Source of the DNA: Coriolopsis trogii
Taxonomy: Eukaryota; Basidiomycota; Agaricomycetes; Polyporales; Polyporaceae
Assembly: GCA_020543525.1 (NCBI GenBank)
Contig: JAHYIO010000031.1
Coordinates: forward strand, 3,224,001 to 3,288,000
Reading direction: 5' to 3'
DNA length: 64,000 nucleotides
Position numbers and translations under genes: made by a program. Under the pieces are notes generated by a model. That model had not been told where the DNA came from and searched no databases. It was given only the letters and a program-made list of their open reading frames with translations. Positions within the stretch are counted from its first letter, which is position 1; every line of letters starts with the position of its first letter. Positions 1-10,971 of the stretch are shown piece after piece.

Positions 1-350
1 GATCCGCTGGTAGGAACGTATACTTACGGTGAGCTTCAGTTGTATACTAGAATTAACTTCTTGCGCCTGACGAGGTTCCCAAGAAATCGGGCACTCTTAA
101 TGTTGTCACCGCCTTGAACTTGATAACAGATATGTCTGGTCTTATTCATATCAGTATGAAGATACGATGGTTGCAAGGGAAGAGCAGGCTTCATACTGAC
201 TTCAAGGTCGATGTCGCGGTCGGAATCTATCTTGGCCGGGAACGGAAGGAAGCCAGAAAGAGGCGCGCGACGCTGATTGCCAGTTACGTCACGTGGAAGG
301 TACCCACAACGCGGAGCGTGTCCGTTGCACACCCGTTGACGGTCTGGCAC
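1..350 (-). CDS. partial hypothetical protein, 5' exons of a divergent gene
   Basis: I do not recognise this gene. On the minus strand an ATG at 350 opens 50 codons (350..201). A GTCAGT donor then joins, in phase, to an acceptor before position 93, giving a second 22-codon exon (93..28). That exon ends at a strong GTAAGTATAC donor, so the gene continues beyond the window. The join would read DRDIDLE-CPISWEPRQAQ. The frames agree across both introns, which is the main support; there is no family motif. If real, it shares a promoter of about 100 bp with SEY1. A read-through frame (350..36) also exists, so the splicing is inferred. Confidence 0.35.
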
Positions 351-451
351 TGGTGACGCTGCTAGCTAACGATACCTAACTCTCCATCCTCCATCTGTAT
401 TCTACCCCTCTACCGCAGCGCACACCCCTCGAACAGGCTGCATCTAGTACG

Positions 452-3400
452 ATGAGCTCGTCTCCCACAAGTCCGAATGGTTCCGCACCAAATGGTCACC
501 ACATCAACGGCGCGACCGCCGACGCCAGCTCGGAGCGTATACAAATAATCAATGACGAGAAGGAATTCAAGTGCGTACTCTGATATCGATACGAGGGGCT
601 TATAGATTGCATGATTGACACTGTGCTGTAGCCGTGATTTGACAAAGCAGATAGAGAGATGGGGATTGCAGAACGCGGGGTTCGACTACAACCTGGTAGC
701 TGTGTTTGGGTCACAGTCCACTGGCAAAAGTGCGCGCACTCTACTTCCCTTGTTGGAGAATAAGCTTGAACTTCTATGCAGGTACATTGCTGAATCGACT
801 ATTTGGAACGAACTTCGATGTCATGGACGAAACGCGACGACAACAGACGACCAAAGGTGCGTGCCCCCTTCCGTCTCTTCCATCCAACTCTTCCCTCTAT
901 CGTTGGACGCTTCATTGTGTTGCATCGGAACTACGTTACCTGCTCATTCGACGCAGCTGTGTTCACCTACAGCAAGGGGAATTCGCCCAGAGACACGACA
1001 CTAATGCAGCATTACAGGTATATGGATGTGTAAAGGTAAAGGGATGAACGTTCTGGTAATGGACGTGGAAGGAACGGACGGAAGGGAACGCGGAGAGGAC
1101 CAGGTATAGCATGTTGCTACGATTCCATGTTCGACGAGTTGACTTTGGCTTCTAGGACTTCGAACGCAAATCTGCACTCTTCTCGCTTGCATCCTCCGAG
1201 GTCCTGATTGTGAACCTGTGGGAGCACCAAGTCGGTCTCTACCAGGGTGCGAATATGGGTCTGTTGAAGACCGTGTTCGAGGTCAACCTTGGCCTTTTCG
1301 GCAAGAAGACACCAGATGGGTAAGTCATGACTACTTTCCCCAATGCCTTACGACCTCATCTTCATATGCGTTTTAGACGCAACCAACGCACGCTTCTCCT
1401 CTTCGTCATTCGCGACCACATTGGTCAGACCCCGATGGCCAACCTCCAAGCAACCTTGACTCAGGACATGCAGAAGATTTGGGAGACGCTGTCGAAGCCC
1501 CCTGAACTCAAGGACAAGCAGTTGTCTGACTACTTCGATTTGTCTTTCGCTGCCCTTCCTCACAAGATTCTTGCGGCCGACAAATTCGAGAGCGAAACGC
1601 AAGAGTTGAGGAAGCGTTTCGTGGACAAGTCAAGACCAGACTTCGTCTTCTCTCCCGCGTACCATAAGCGTATTCCCGCGGATGGTGTCGCGTTCTACAT
1701 GGAGGGTATTTGGGTGCGTCAATCCTGAACGCATATCTCGGCGGCATGCCTGACCCATTGACCTATAGGAACAAGTGCAAACCAACAAGGACTTGGATCT
1801 GCCTACTCAGCGCGAACTCTTGGCCCAATTCCGTTGCGATGAAATCTCCAGTGCCGCCCTACAAGTGTTCAACGAGCAGGCGAAGCCTCAGCGGAGACCG
1901 ATTGAGTCGGGCAAAGTCGTAGAGGGCCTGGGTAAGATGATGCAGGCATGGAGGAGTGGGGCTCTGGGTACGTGCCAACTCAGTGCAGTTTACTGTATCA
2001 GGCTCACAGTCTCCGTACTACTTAGAGCGATACGATCGGGATGCGTCGCGTTACCATCCAGGCGTGTACAAGAGGAAGCGCGCAGACCTTGTCGGCGTGC
2101 TCGACTCTACGCTCTCGCCGCTTTTCCTTGGCCAGCTGAAGAATTTGCACAAGGCGTGTCTCGCAACGTACAAGAAGGAGATGATGGAGGGCATGCGTGG
2201 CGAGGGGTACAACTTCGCCGAGGTTGTGGCCGCCGCGCGCGAGCGACTCGAGAAGCGTTTCCTCGAAGGCGCTCAGGAAGCCCTCGTGGAGGGGACGGAC
2301 TGGTCGTACGAAGAGGAGCTTGGGTTGCTGCGAGAGGAAGCTCGAATTGTGGCAGACCAATGCAGGAAAGATGAGACCAAGAAGATGGTCAACGTCATCG
2401 AGGTTCGCCGGATTTTCTGCTGAGCGACGATAATGCTGATTAGGTTGGTCGCAGCGTAACTTCAAGAAGCAGATCTCGGAGCCTGTCGAACTATACCTCA
2501 ACAAGCCTACGCCCGATATGTGGGATAAGATTCTCAAGGTCTTCCGTGAGACGCTCGACAAGGCGGAGACTGCATATCTCAGCAAGGCAAAGAGTGAGCC
2601 GTATTGTCCTCCGGGGTGGCTCATAAGACTCATAATGTGCATTGCCCAGGCTTCGACTGCACAGAGGAAGAGAACTCTACTGCGCTTGCGATTCTGAGGA
2701 AGCGCGCCTGGCTGGCTCTACGTGCCAAAGTCGATGAGCAGACCGCGGACACTGTATTCTTGGGCAAGCTCCGCAACTTCTTCGAGGAGCGCTTCCGGTA
2801 TGACGAGGATGGCACCCCTCGAGTGTGGAAGCCCGAGGATGACATCGATGGTGCGTTCAAGAAGGCCAAAGAACAGGTTCGTCCCTCGGATATTCGGGTC
2901 TCTTGGGTATCGCTCACGCGGATGGCACATTGCAGACCCTGGAGCTCGTCCCGCTGTACTGGAAGATCAAGCCTCTCGACCCATCGCTCGAATTCTCGCT
3001 GCCATCCGAAGGCTCAGACTCACTGACGAACTCAGAGGAGTTTGACTTCCCGTCCACGCTCACTGTCTTTTCGGAGACGAAATCTCTTGACTTGACAAAC
3101 CGTTTCCGCAAGGACGCCGATGCATACTACGTCGAGGCGAAGAGGAGCATGGTATCGAGCGTTGCCCAGATTCCATACTGGATGTACGGTGTGCTCGTCG
3201 TTCTGGGTTGGAACGAGGCGATGGTCGTGCTCTTCAACCCGCTGTACTTTGCGATGCTCCTGCTGCTACTCGCTTCTGCGTAAGTGGGCAGTCCTTCAAT
3301 TGTAGAACACGAGACTGACATGTTCCCATCACGACAGGTGGATGATCATCCAATTGGGCATGGTCGGCCCTGTGTTCCAGATCCTGAGGACGCTTGGAGG

Positions 3401-3551
3401 TGAAGTTCACAAGCAGGTCGAGAGCCGGCTCCGCGAACACTTCTCGCAACCGCAGCTTGCGCAGCCTGTTCGCGCCTCTCGCAGCCGCACTAACTCATCA
3501 GGAGATGGCGTTGAGAGGGAGATGAGGAGGCGGAAGGCTGAGCCTATGTAA
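452..3551 (+). CDS. SEY1: Sey1/atlastin-type dynamin-like GTPase (ER membrane fusion)
   Basis: This is an ER-anchored GTPase that drives homotypic ER tubule fusion, homologous to plant RHD3 and functionally to atlastin. The P-loop GSQSTGKS lies at residues 66-73 and is split by an intron inside the Ser codon. It is followed by the family motifs [15 protein letters not shown] and [15 protein letters not shown]. The middle is the long helical region. Near the C-terminus (nt 3160-3370) two hydrophobic helices ([14 protein letters not shown] and [24 protein letters not shown]) form the hairpin anchor, followed by a basic cytosolic tail with an [10 protein letters not shown] stretch. The ATG at 452 is the first in the exon that joins in frame to the GTPase core. 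About ten short introns are present. Assignment is secure; individual exon ends are inferred. Confidence 0.95.
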
Positions 3552-3879
3552 ACGGGTCTCGCTTGGAGTTTCGTGCCGTGTTGGCATAGGACTGTATGGA
3601 CGTACATACTTAAATTCCCTCCGCTCGTTATTTAGTTACCCATGTAATTATTGGATGGTCATAGTCAGTGACTGCTATGTTACTCTTGTGTTCAACTGTG
3701 GCCTTGACATATGCACCATGCAAGGCCGTAGGAGCCTGGAGGGTGTTGAATTGCCAGCGTCTACTGTCTCAGATCTTGATCGTCTATGAGTGCTCCGGCG
3801 GAAACTTTTGGATGCCGGTGGCTGCAACTTGCTTTTGTGTTCTACACGGCCGGTCTGTTTCGTTCAAGTCTCTGGCACC
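3552..3879. other. intergenic, SEY1-UTP25
   Basis: This is 328 bp between two genes transcribed in the same direction. It should hold the SEY1 3' UTR and the UTP25 promoter. Open frames run into it from UTP25 but have no support. I see no recognisable element. Confidence 0.6.
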
Positions 3880-6354
3880 ATGACTATCGACGAGTCGAGC
3901 TCTACTGTCACGCGCCTGCTCACACTTCTGAACGCGTCTGCAACCAAGGCCGGCAAGCGAAAGAGGGCGTACGAGGAGACGAAGCCTGTAGAAAAGCTGA
4001 ACAAGAGACGCGCCGTTCAAATTGCCACTGAAGAGCAAGTGGACACGACTGGGAGTGCTCAGTCTGAAAGGGTAGAGCCTTCTGCAGATGAGAAGGTGGC
4101 CGAAGCTGTCGAAGAGGCAGACGAGGAGGACGAAGCAGGTGCGCGTATTATGCATATTGGTTGCAGCCCTGCTGACTAGGTGTCTGAGTAGGAGAAGCTG
4201 CCGATCCGTACGAAGCCCATTTTGGTATGTCTCCGCAGGGTCTGACGGAGGGCGCACGGGACGCGGTGGAAAAGAGGGCTTGGGCGAACAAGAGGACGAA
4301 ATGCGGGAAGCTGGGAGCGGTGGTAGAATCTGTGCCGGAAGATGCTACTGAGACCACGGAGGCGTCGGCCTCGAAGCACAAGGTGCGTGCGTGAATTGGC
4401 GACGTTGAGGAGAAATGAGCCTGACTGACACGGCACGCGCGAAGATTCCGGCAAAAATGAGGGAGCCTCTGGAAGCTCGACAGGCAAAACTTCCTCGAGG
4501 TGCGTGCGTGTCAAGAGTATGCCCCCCCCCCCCCCCTCACTCAAGTTCTGTGCAGAGATCGTGGAATTGCAGAATGACCTCCTGAACACTCTCGCGTCCT
4601 ATCGCGATCTGTATGTTACGCGTACAGCGTTGGAAACGCAGTCGAGCTATCGTGAAGCTTTGACTTTGCACGCATTGAACCACATCACCAAGTATGTACT
4701 CGCCCCGTGTGATTTGGCATGCGACTTACTCCGAATCGCATGTAGAAAGCGGCGTCGTATCCTTAAGAACAACGAGCGCATATCGCACGCCAAAAAAGCC
4801 GGCAACACACCACCAGAAGACGTGCAAGACCAAGGCTTTACCCGTCCTTCTGTACTCATTCTGCTCCCTTTCCGCTCATTCGCTCTTCGTTGGATCACTG
4901 CGTTCACGGCGCACACGCCGTCCTCTCATTATCAGATTGAGAACAACTCTCGTTTCCAGACGGAATACGGGCTGCCCCCAGGTGCGATTGACAAACTCGC
5001 GAATGCCGAACCGGGGACGTACCCTCGCGACCATGTGGAGATGTTCCGAGGTAACGTGGATGATAGCTTCAGGCTCGGCGTGAAGGTCACGAAGAAGAGC
5101 GTGAAGCTGTTCGCGGACTTCTACGGTTGCGACTTGATTGTTGCGAGCCCGCTGGGTCTTCGGATGTCCATTGAGAAAGAGAAGTAAGTGACTCCATGGA
5201 CGACTTTGACATATCAAAGTTAACATCGGCATGCTGCCAGAAACGCCGATTTCCTCTCATCGATCGAGGTCCTCATTGTCGATCAGATGGACGCATTGAC
5301 AATGCAGAATTGGGATCATGTCCAGGTTGGTGACTTGTATGTGTGCAGCTCAAACCCCGTCTGATTTTGCTACACAGTTCGTGCTCAGTCATTTGAACCA
5401 AATGCCGAAGGAGTCGCACGACGTGGACTTTTCTCGTATTAAACCATGGTACCTCGATGGACAGTGAGTCTAACGATGACACCAACCTGGAAGATGGCAG
5501 AGCTAACCGTATCCTTCAGTGCCGCATACTTGCGCCAGAGCATTCTGTTGTCAGCATACGAGACTCCCGAGACTCGCGCTTTGTTCAACCATTCGTTGAA
5601 GAATGTGGCTGGGCGCATACGTACTGAGAGGAGATGGACACCTATCGAAGTGCCTGAAGGCATAGATCAGGTGTGTAGATATCGTCAGCATCCGTGGACG
5701 TCACTGACAGGACACACAGAACTTCGTGCAGTTCGACTGTAGTAACCCGAGAGACGAGCCGGACAAACGGTTCCAGTTCTTTATAACGCAGATGCTACCT
5801 GCTATCTTGAAGTCAGCCATGCAGAGCGCGAATACGGTCATTTTCGTACCGTCTTCGTTCGATTTCATCCGGGTGCACAATCACTTCAGGAAGAATGTGG
5901 GCGCGTCGTTCACCGTGCTTTCCGAGTAAGCCCAGGTTCAGTAATGCACAAGTCCATATAGACTGACTTCTGTCAAGGTATTCATCCAACCAAGATATTT
6001 CTCGTGCACGCCAAGCTTTCTTCTCTGGAAAGAAAGCGTTTCTGCTTATCAGCGAACGGTTTCACTTCTTCCGGAGGTACGGCTGACGAAGCTGTCGCAG
6101 TACCGTGCAATCATGCAATGTCTGAATGGTTCCTATACAGGTACAAGATCCGAGGCATCCGCAATATTGTCTTCTACGGCCCCCCGGACCACCCGCAGTT
6201 CTACACGGAGTTCCTGTCCTACCCCTTCCTCGACGATGGTGTTGATGCGTCAGATGTCACCTGCCGCGTGCTGTACTCGAAGTATGACTGGCTGAGGCTG
6301 GAGCGCATTGCTGGGACAGAGGGTGCTTCAGAGTTGATTAAACGAGGTGTATAA
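3880..6354 (+). CDS. UTP25: U3 snoRNA-associated protein Utp25 (DEF family)
   Basis: This is a small-subunit processome component needed for early 18S rRNA processing in the nucleolus. It is a degenerate DEAD-box-like protein without a working ATPase. The N-terminus is charged and acidic with basic stretches ([10 protein letters not shown]), followed by DPYEAHFG, a family landmark. The core contains [47 protein letters not shown] and, near the end, [19 protein letters not shown], all characteristic of Utp25. The start at 3880 is the first ATG in the frame that splices to DPYEAHFG. At least eight short introns are present. One intron holds a 15-C homopolymer just upstream of its 3' splice site. 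Family assignment is firm. Confidence 0.93.
4522..4536 (+). repeat. C15 homopolymer inside a UTP25 intron
   Basis: Fifteen consecutive C lie between the GTGCGTGCGT donor near 4500 and the CTGTGCAG acceptor near 4554, where a polypyrimidine tract would normally be. Tract length is likely to vary between individuals and is vulnerable to sequencing error. Confidence 0.9.
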
Positions 6355-6777
6355 CTTTTACACATCCCTTGCTACACATCCAATAGTCCATTGTACTCCA
6401 TCCCTGCGTCACTTCTGGGTAGTATATATGCCATCACGTGAGCTTGTTACGCGCGTCGACGCGTGCCGCGTCTCGCGTCGCGTCCAACTTGGCTTCGTGC
6501 CACCACCACCTGTCCCGCTCCCTCGTCTCACTACAAATCTGGTTGACAACTTGTCCTGTTCCTGCCTGTCCTTCGAAACTTTGTGGAGATTGCTAGCAGG
6601 CCTGAATTCGGATTGTTCTCTCTTGAATGCTAGCCCAAGCGACGAGCTCGACCCAAGATTTCGCTCCTACGCAGTCACTATCATTCTACGCTGACCGTCG
6701 TCCTACAATCTTCCCACCTGAGCTTCTTTTTTGCTGTCCAAAGGAGGAAAGGTTGCTTGTATCTCATTGCACGGACA
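6355..6777. other. intergenic, UTP25-TOP3
   Basis: This 423-bp spacer holds the UTP25 terminator region and the TOP3 promoter. It contains a TATATA stretch near 6423, a CACGTG E-box at 6435-6440 and a cluster of CpG-rich MCB-like boxes listed separately. Open frames here do not match any family. Confidence 0.6.
6449..6483 (+). promoter_or_regulatory. MCB-like (ACGCGT) cluster upstream of TOP3
   Basis: Within 35 bp there are an ACGCG at 6449, a perfect ACGCGT at 6459-6464 and two TCGCGT boxes (reverse ACGCGA) at 6473 and 6478. ACGCGT is the MluI cell-cycle box bound by the MBF factor in yeasts and drives S-phase genes. Its position about 300 bp upstream of a DNA topoisomerase start is suggestive, but function is inferred. 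Confidence 0.4.
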
Positions 6778-9700
6778 ATGAGGGTCCTTTGTGTGGCAGA
6801 GAAGCCTTCCATTGCGAAGTCTATCACTGGAATACTATCTGGAGGACAGTTCGCTACAGTGAGTCTACCCCTTTTCAACTTGAGACGCCGAGCTCTTATC
6901 TATGAGTCAGAGGAACAGTCGTAACAAGTATATCAAGAACTATGACTTCAGTTACCCTCAGACGGGTGCTTTCTTCACAGTTACTTCTGTCACCGGACAT
7001 ATCATGGAATACGACTTCAATGTCATGTACTCGAAATGGACGTCCTGCGATCCCTTTCTGCTCTTCGACGCAGCCGTCGAGTGCAAAGTCAAGGATGAAT
7101 CCAAGACCATTGCCGACAACCTCAGGACGGAAGCAAGTCGAGCTCAAATGCTCATGATCTGGACTGACTGTGATCGTGAGGGGGAGAACATCGGAGCGGA
7201 AATTGCGAAAATATGTCGTCGGGCAAATGCAAACATTACTGTCAGACGTGCGAGGTTCAGTGCCATCATTGCACAGTGCGTGTGTTCCCTATTAGCATCT
7301 CCCCATTTCGCATATAGACTCGCTGCAGACAAATCCACAACGCGGCGCAACACCCCGTGAACCTTGACATGGCCCAGGCGAACGCAGTTGAAGCCCGGAT
7401 TCTACTTGACCTCCGAATTGGCTCCGCATTCACTCGCTACCAAACGCTACAGCTTCAGCGGAGGTACGAAACGTTGAAGAAGGAGGTCATCTCTTACGGT
7501 ACGTGTTTCGCGCGCGTATAGTGAGCTTGTATCTCAGACTTCCAACCTGACAGGACCTTGTCAGTTTCCTACTCTCGGCTTTGTCGTGGCGCGCTACAAC
7601 AAAGTGAAGAACTTCAAGCCGGAGCCCTTTTGGTACATCTATCTGTCGCTCACTCGGCCGGCGGCCTCGAATGAAGAGCCTGTTGAGACTTCGTTCACAT
7701 GGAGAAGAGGGCATTTATTCGACGTCCAGGCTGCTTGGGGCCTTTACGAGGCTGCACTCACGCATCCCATGGCTCGAGTGACGAAGGTTACGTCGAAGGA
7801 AACCAAGAAATGGTAAGCATTCCAGATGCGACAGCCCACATATTCGCCTAACGAGCGAGCAGGAAGCCATTACCGCTCACCACGGTCGACTTACAGAAGG
7901 CAGGTTCGAGGTTGCTCAGATTGTCACCGAAGAAGGTCCTCGATGTAAGTGGTTCAACGCCTCCCCTCTTTGTGTGACTGACGAGTTTCAAGATTGCCGA
8001 GCGTCTCTATCAGCAAGGTTTCCTGTCATATCCGCGTACGGAGACGGACATATTCGATCCTCAGTTCGACTTCATGACACTCATCGCCAAACAGACTGCA
8101 GATCCGGCTTGGGGTGCCTTCGCCAATGGGTATTGTAACATGATATTCCGTCGACCGTGACTTACCAATTGCCACAGGCTGCAAAATGGTGGATTCAGCA
8201 AGCCTCGACGAGGGAAGAACGATGATCACGCGCATCCGCCGATTCATCCTACGGCTCACGCGGGGCATCTCGTAGGCGACGAGAAGAGGGTGTACGAGTA
8301 CATCGCTCGCCGTTTCCTGGCTTGTTGTTCCAAGGATGCTCTCGGATGGCAGACAACGGTCGACGTCGAGTATGGGCAGGAACAGTTCTATGCGACAGGG
8401 CTGACGATCCGCGAACGGAACTATCTGGAAGTGTTCCCGTACGACAAATGGTCCGACAAGGAACTTCCGCAGTTCCAGGAGGGAGAAGCGTTTGTCCCCA
8501 CCGAGTGTAGGCTTGATGAAGGAGAGACCTCGAAGCCGAACCTGCTCACTGAGGCGGATTTGGTCAACCTCATGGACGAGCATGGTATAGGTAAAGTGGT
8601 TTCCAGTCGTCCTGGACGCACTCTCTTGTCTCATTATTGCCGTGTCACAGGCACCGACGCGACAATTGCTCAGCATATACAGACGGTCGTTGATCGGGGA
8701 TATGTCGTAGAGCGCATGCAAGGCAAAACGAAGTACCTCATCCCGTCGACCTTGGGAATTGGCCTGGTGGAGGGCTACGACGCGATTGGCTTCGAACAAA
8801 GCCTCAGCAAGCCTGACCTCAGGCGTGAGGTACGTTCCCATTCAAACGTGTCCGCTAGTCATACGACACCGCTCACTCGACGTTGCGTAGACGGAGAGAA
8901 GGATGGTGGACATTTGCCAAGGCCAGAAAAGTAAAAACGAAGTGCTGGAAGAGAGCATTGAAAGATATAAGGAGATGTTCATGAAGACGAAGATCGAGTT
9001 CCAGAGACTCATGGATGTAAGTCTTCGCTGTCAGTATGAATATATGAGAGAAATGACTGACTCATACTATAGGCAGTCGATCGTCGCATCAACGGTCAGG
9101 GTCCTGTCCCAGACATCGATTTGGGAGAAGCGCACGACAGTGACGATAATGACGACGGCGGTAACGGTGATGGTGGAGGCGGTCGTGGTGGAAGAGGAGG
9201 TAGGGGTGCTCGCGGTGCAACTAGAGCGAGAGCTCCAACTCGTGGGGCCGCTGCCGGCAGAGGGGGAAGTACTGCGGACAGAGGATCGAGTACGACAAGG
9301 GGTAAACGAGGAAGAGGTCGTGGAGATGGATCGACCGGTGCTGCTCAACTTCCACGACCTCCCCCGCCTCCGCCACCTCCCCCCGTTCCTGCTGCTCTTG
9401 CGGACAATGACAGTGACGACTGTGAGTGGTTTGTCATATGTATATGTAAGGGTCCGGATACTGAATCTTTCCAGATTGGAGTGATTCGCCGCCACCAGCC
9501 CCAGCCCCAGCCCCTCCACCTCGCAGAGCAGCTGCGCCCAGAAGTGCACCGCAACCGCCTTCTGCGACCACTCCACCGCAGTGCAATTGTGGTGTTCCGG
9601 CAGGGGAACGCACGGTGACGAAGGACAACGAGAACAAGGGCCGCAGATTCTACTCATGCGGGAACGACCGGTCTTGCGACTTCTTCATGTGGTTCGATGG

Positions 9701-10616
9701 ACCGTCACGACCATCAAATCCTGGGACAGGGACAGGAACGTTCGGTTCAACGTCTCGCGCCCCGTCGTCTTCATCGACAATCCCTACCAAACGGCCGTTC
9801 ACCTCGACTGCCCCAGGAGCGAACGTAGATGTGGAGCGAAGATGCATGTGCGACCTGACTCCAGTGTTGAAAGAGACTGCTACCGGCGCGAACACGGGCA
9901 AGAAATTCTGGTGCTGTCCGAATCAGTCGAGACAAGCGCAGTGCAAGTACTTTGAGTGGGCGACGGATGGCGAGAGCGCTCCGATGGCACCTCAGAGAAG
10001 CAGCTCGACATCAATAACTAGACCTACCTCGAGCTTTGGAGGTGGTGGAGGTGGGGGTGGTGGTTGTTTCCAGTGTGGCGAGGATGGGCACTGGGCAAGC
10101 GGTGAGTTGCATTGATCCTGGTATCAACTTCCCTCTGACGCCAGTATGTAGCATGTCCAAATACTGGTGGGCCGAAGAGGACAAAGAGTACAGGCGACAC
10201 TGGGGGCGGCTCATCTGGAGCTTGCTTTAAGTGCGGGGAGGAGGGACATTTCAGCAATGGTGGGTTGTGGCGGTTATCCTCCCTGACCTACTCTCTCATA
10301 TCCTTGGTGTGCCAGCTTGTCCAAATGGACGACGTGACCAGGGAGGCTCGGCAGGTGGGGGCAATGCATGCTTCAAGTGCGGAAAACCTGGGCATTATAG
10401 CAATGGTGAGTGATCGTGTTACACAAATTCGTGAGTCTGTGAAATGATTGGCATATAGCATGTCCAGGCGGCGCGGGAGGCTCCGCACCCTCGAGGAGGT
10501 CATCGACGTCCAGAGGGGGCAAACGAGGACGGGGGAGAGGGGCGAAATCCAGTACGCGAGGAAGGAAGAAGTCGACGTCGAGTTTCGCTGCTGCAGACGA
10601 GTACATGGACTTTTAG
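6778..10616 (+). CDS. TOP3: DNA topoisomerase III (type IA) with GRF and CCHC zinc fingers
   Basis: This single-strand DNA decatenase works with RecQ helicase and Rmi1 to dissolve recombination intermediates. It starts MRVLCVAEKPSIAKSI, the usual Top3 TOPRIM opening, and later has IWTDCDREGENIG, the acidic TOPRIM metal site. The catalytic tyrosine lies in GFLSYPRTET (codon 8029-8031). After the core comes a Gly/Arg-rich RGG-type linker (about 9150-9350) and a polyproline run. Two GRF-type zinc fingers follow (CNCGVPAGE...CDFFMWFD and CMCDLTPV...CKYFEWA). Three CCHC zinc knuckles come next (CFQCGEDGHW, CFKCGEEGHF, CFKCGKPGHY) and the protein ends in an RGR-rich tail with the residues EYMDF. 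Each knuckle is cut by an intron at the same place. Numerous short introns are present. Confidence 0.95.
10065..10485 (+). repeat. three CCHC zinc-knuckle exon units with positionally identical introns (within TOP3)
   Basis: Introns 10102..10151, 10260..10315 and 10406..10458 (50, 56 and 53 nt) all interrupt the codon just before the last Cys of a CCHC knuckle, in phase 1, rejoining G with CA or CT before TGT CCA. The enclosed exons 10152..10259 (108 nt) and 10316..10405 (90 nt) are both multiples of three and phase-symmetric. This is the signature of tandem duplication of an exon-intron unit. Confidence 0.85.
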
Positions 10617-10971
10617 CGTCTCCGACGCACTGTGATGCATCACTAGGGTATGAGAAGCGCACCATAGAGACTACTAAGCTACTTGGACATATGTACAATC
10701 TTGGATTTGTTTGTGTCGGGAGTGCACGCCGTGCGGAAGCGCTCCACTCGATGAAGGTGACTGGGGGCCGGCGGGACTCTTGAGGACCCCAGAAGGCCAG
10801 TTCGTTAACTTTGGAAGGAGAGTCGAGGATTGTGCTCCCCGGTGCCGCCGCCATTGTCCACGTCCGCCCCTCATCGTTCTGACCCTTGTCAACGTCTGTA
10901 CACTACTGCTTGTGCCGCGGAGGGTCGATCTTTAGCCCGGTTTCTCTGTCTTGCTCCGTCGTCCTGCCGTC
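10617..10971. other. intergenic, TOP3-RSE1
   Basis: This 355-bp spacer carries the TOP3 3' end and the RSE1 promoter. I see no conserved coding sequence. The last 50 bases before the RSE1 ATG are pyrimidine-rich, typical of basidiomycete core promoters. Confidence 0.6.
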
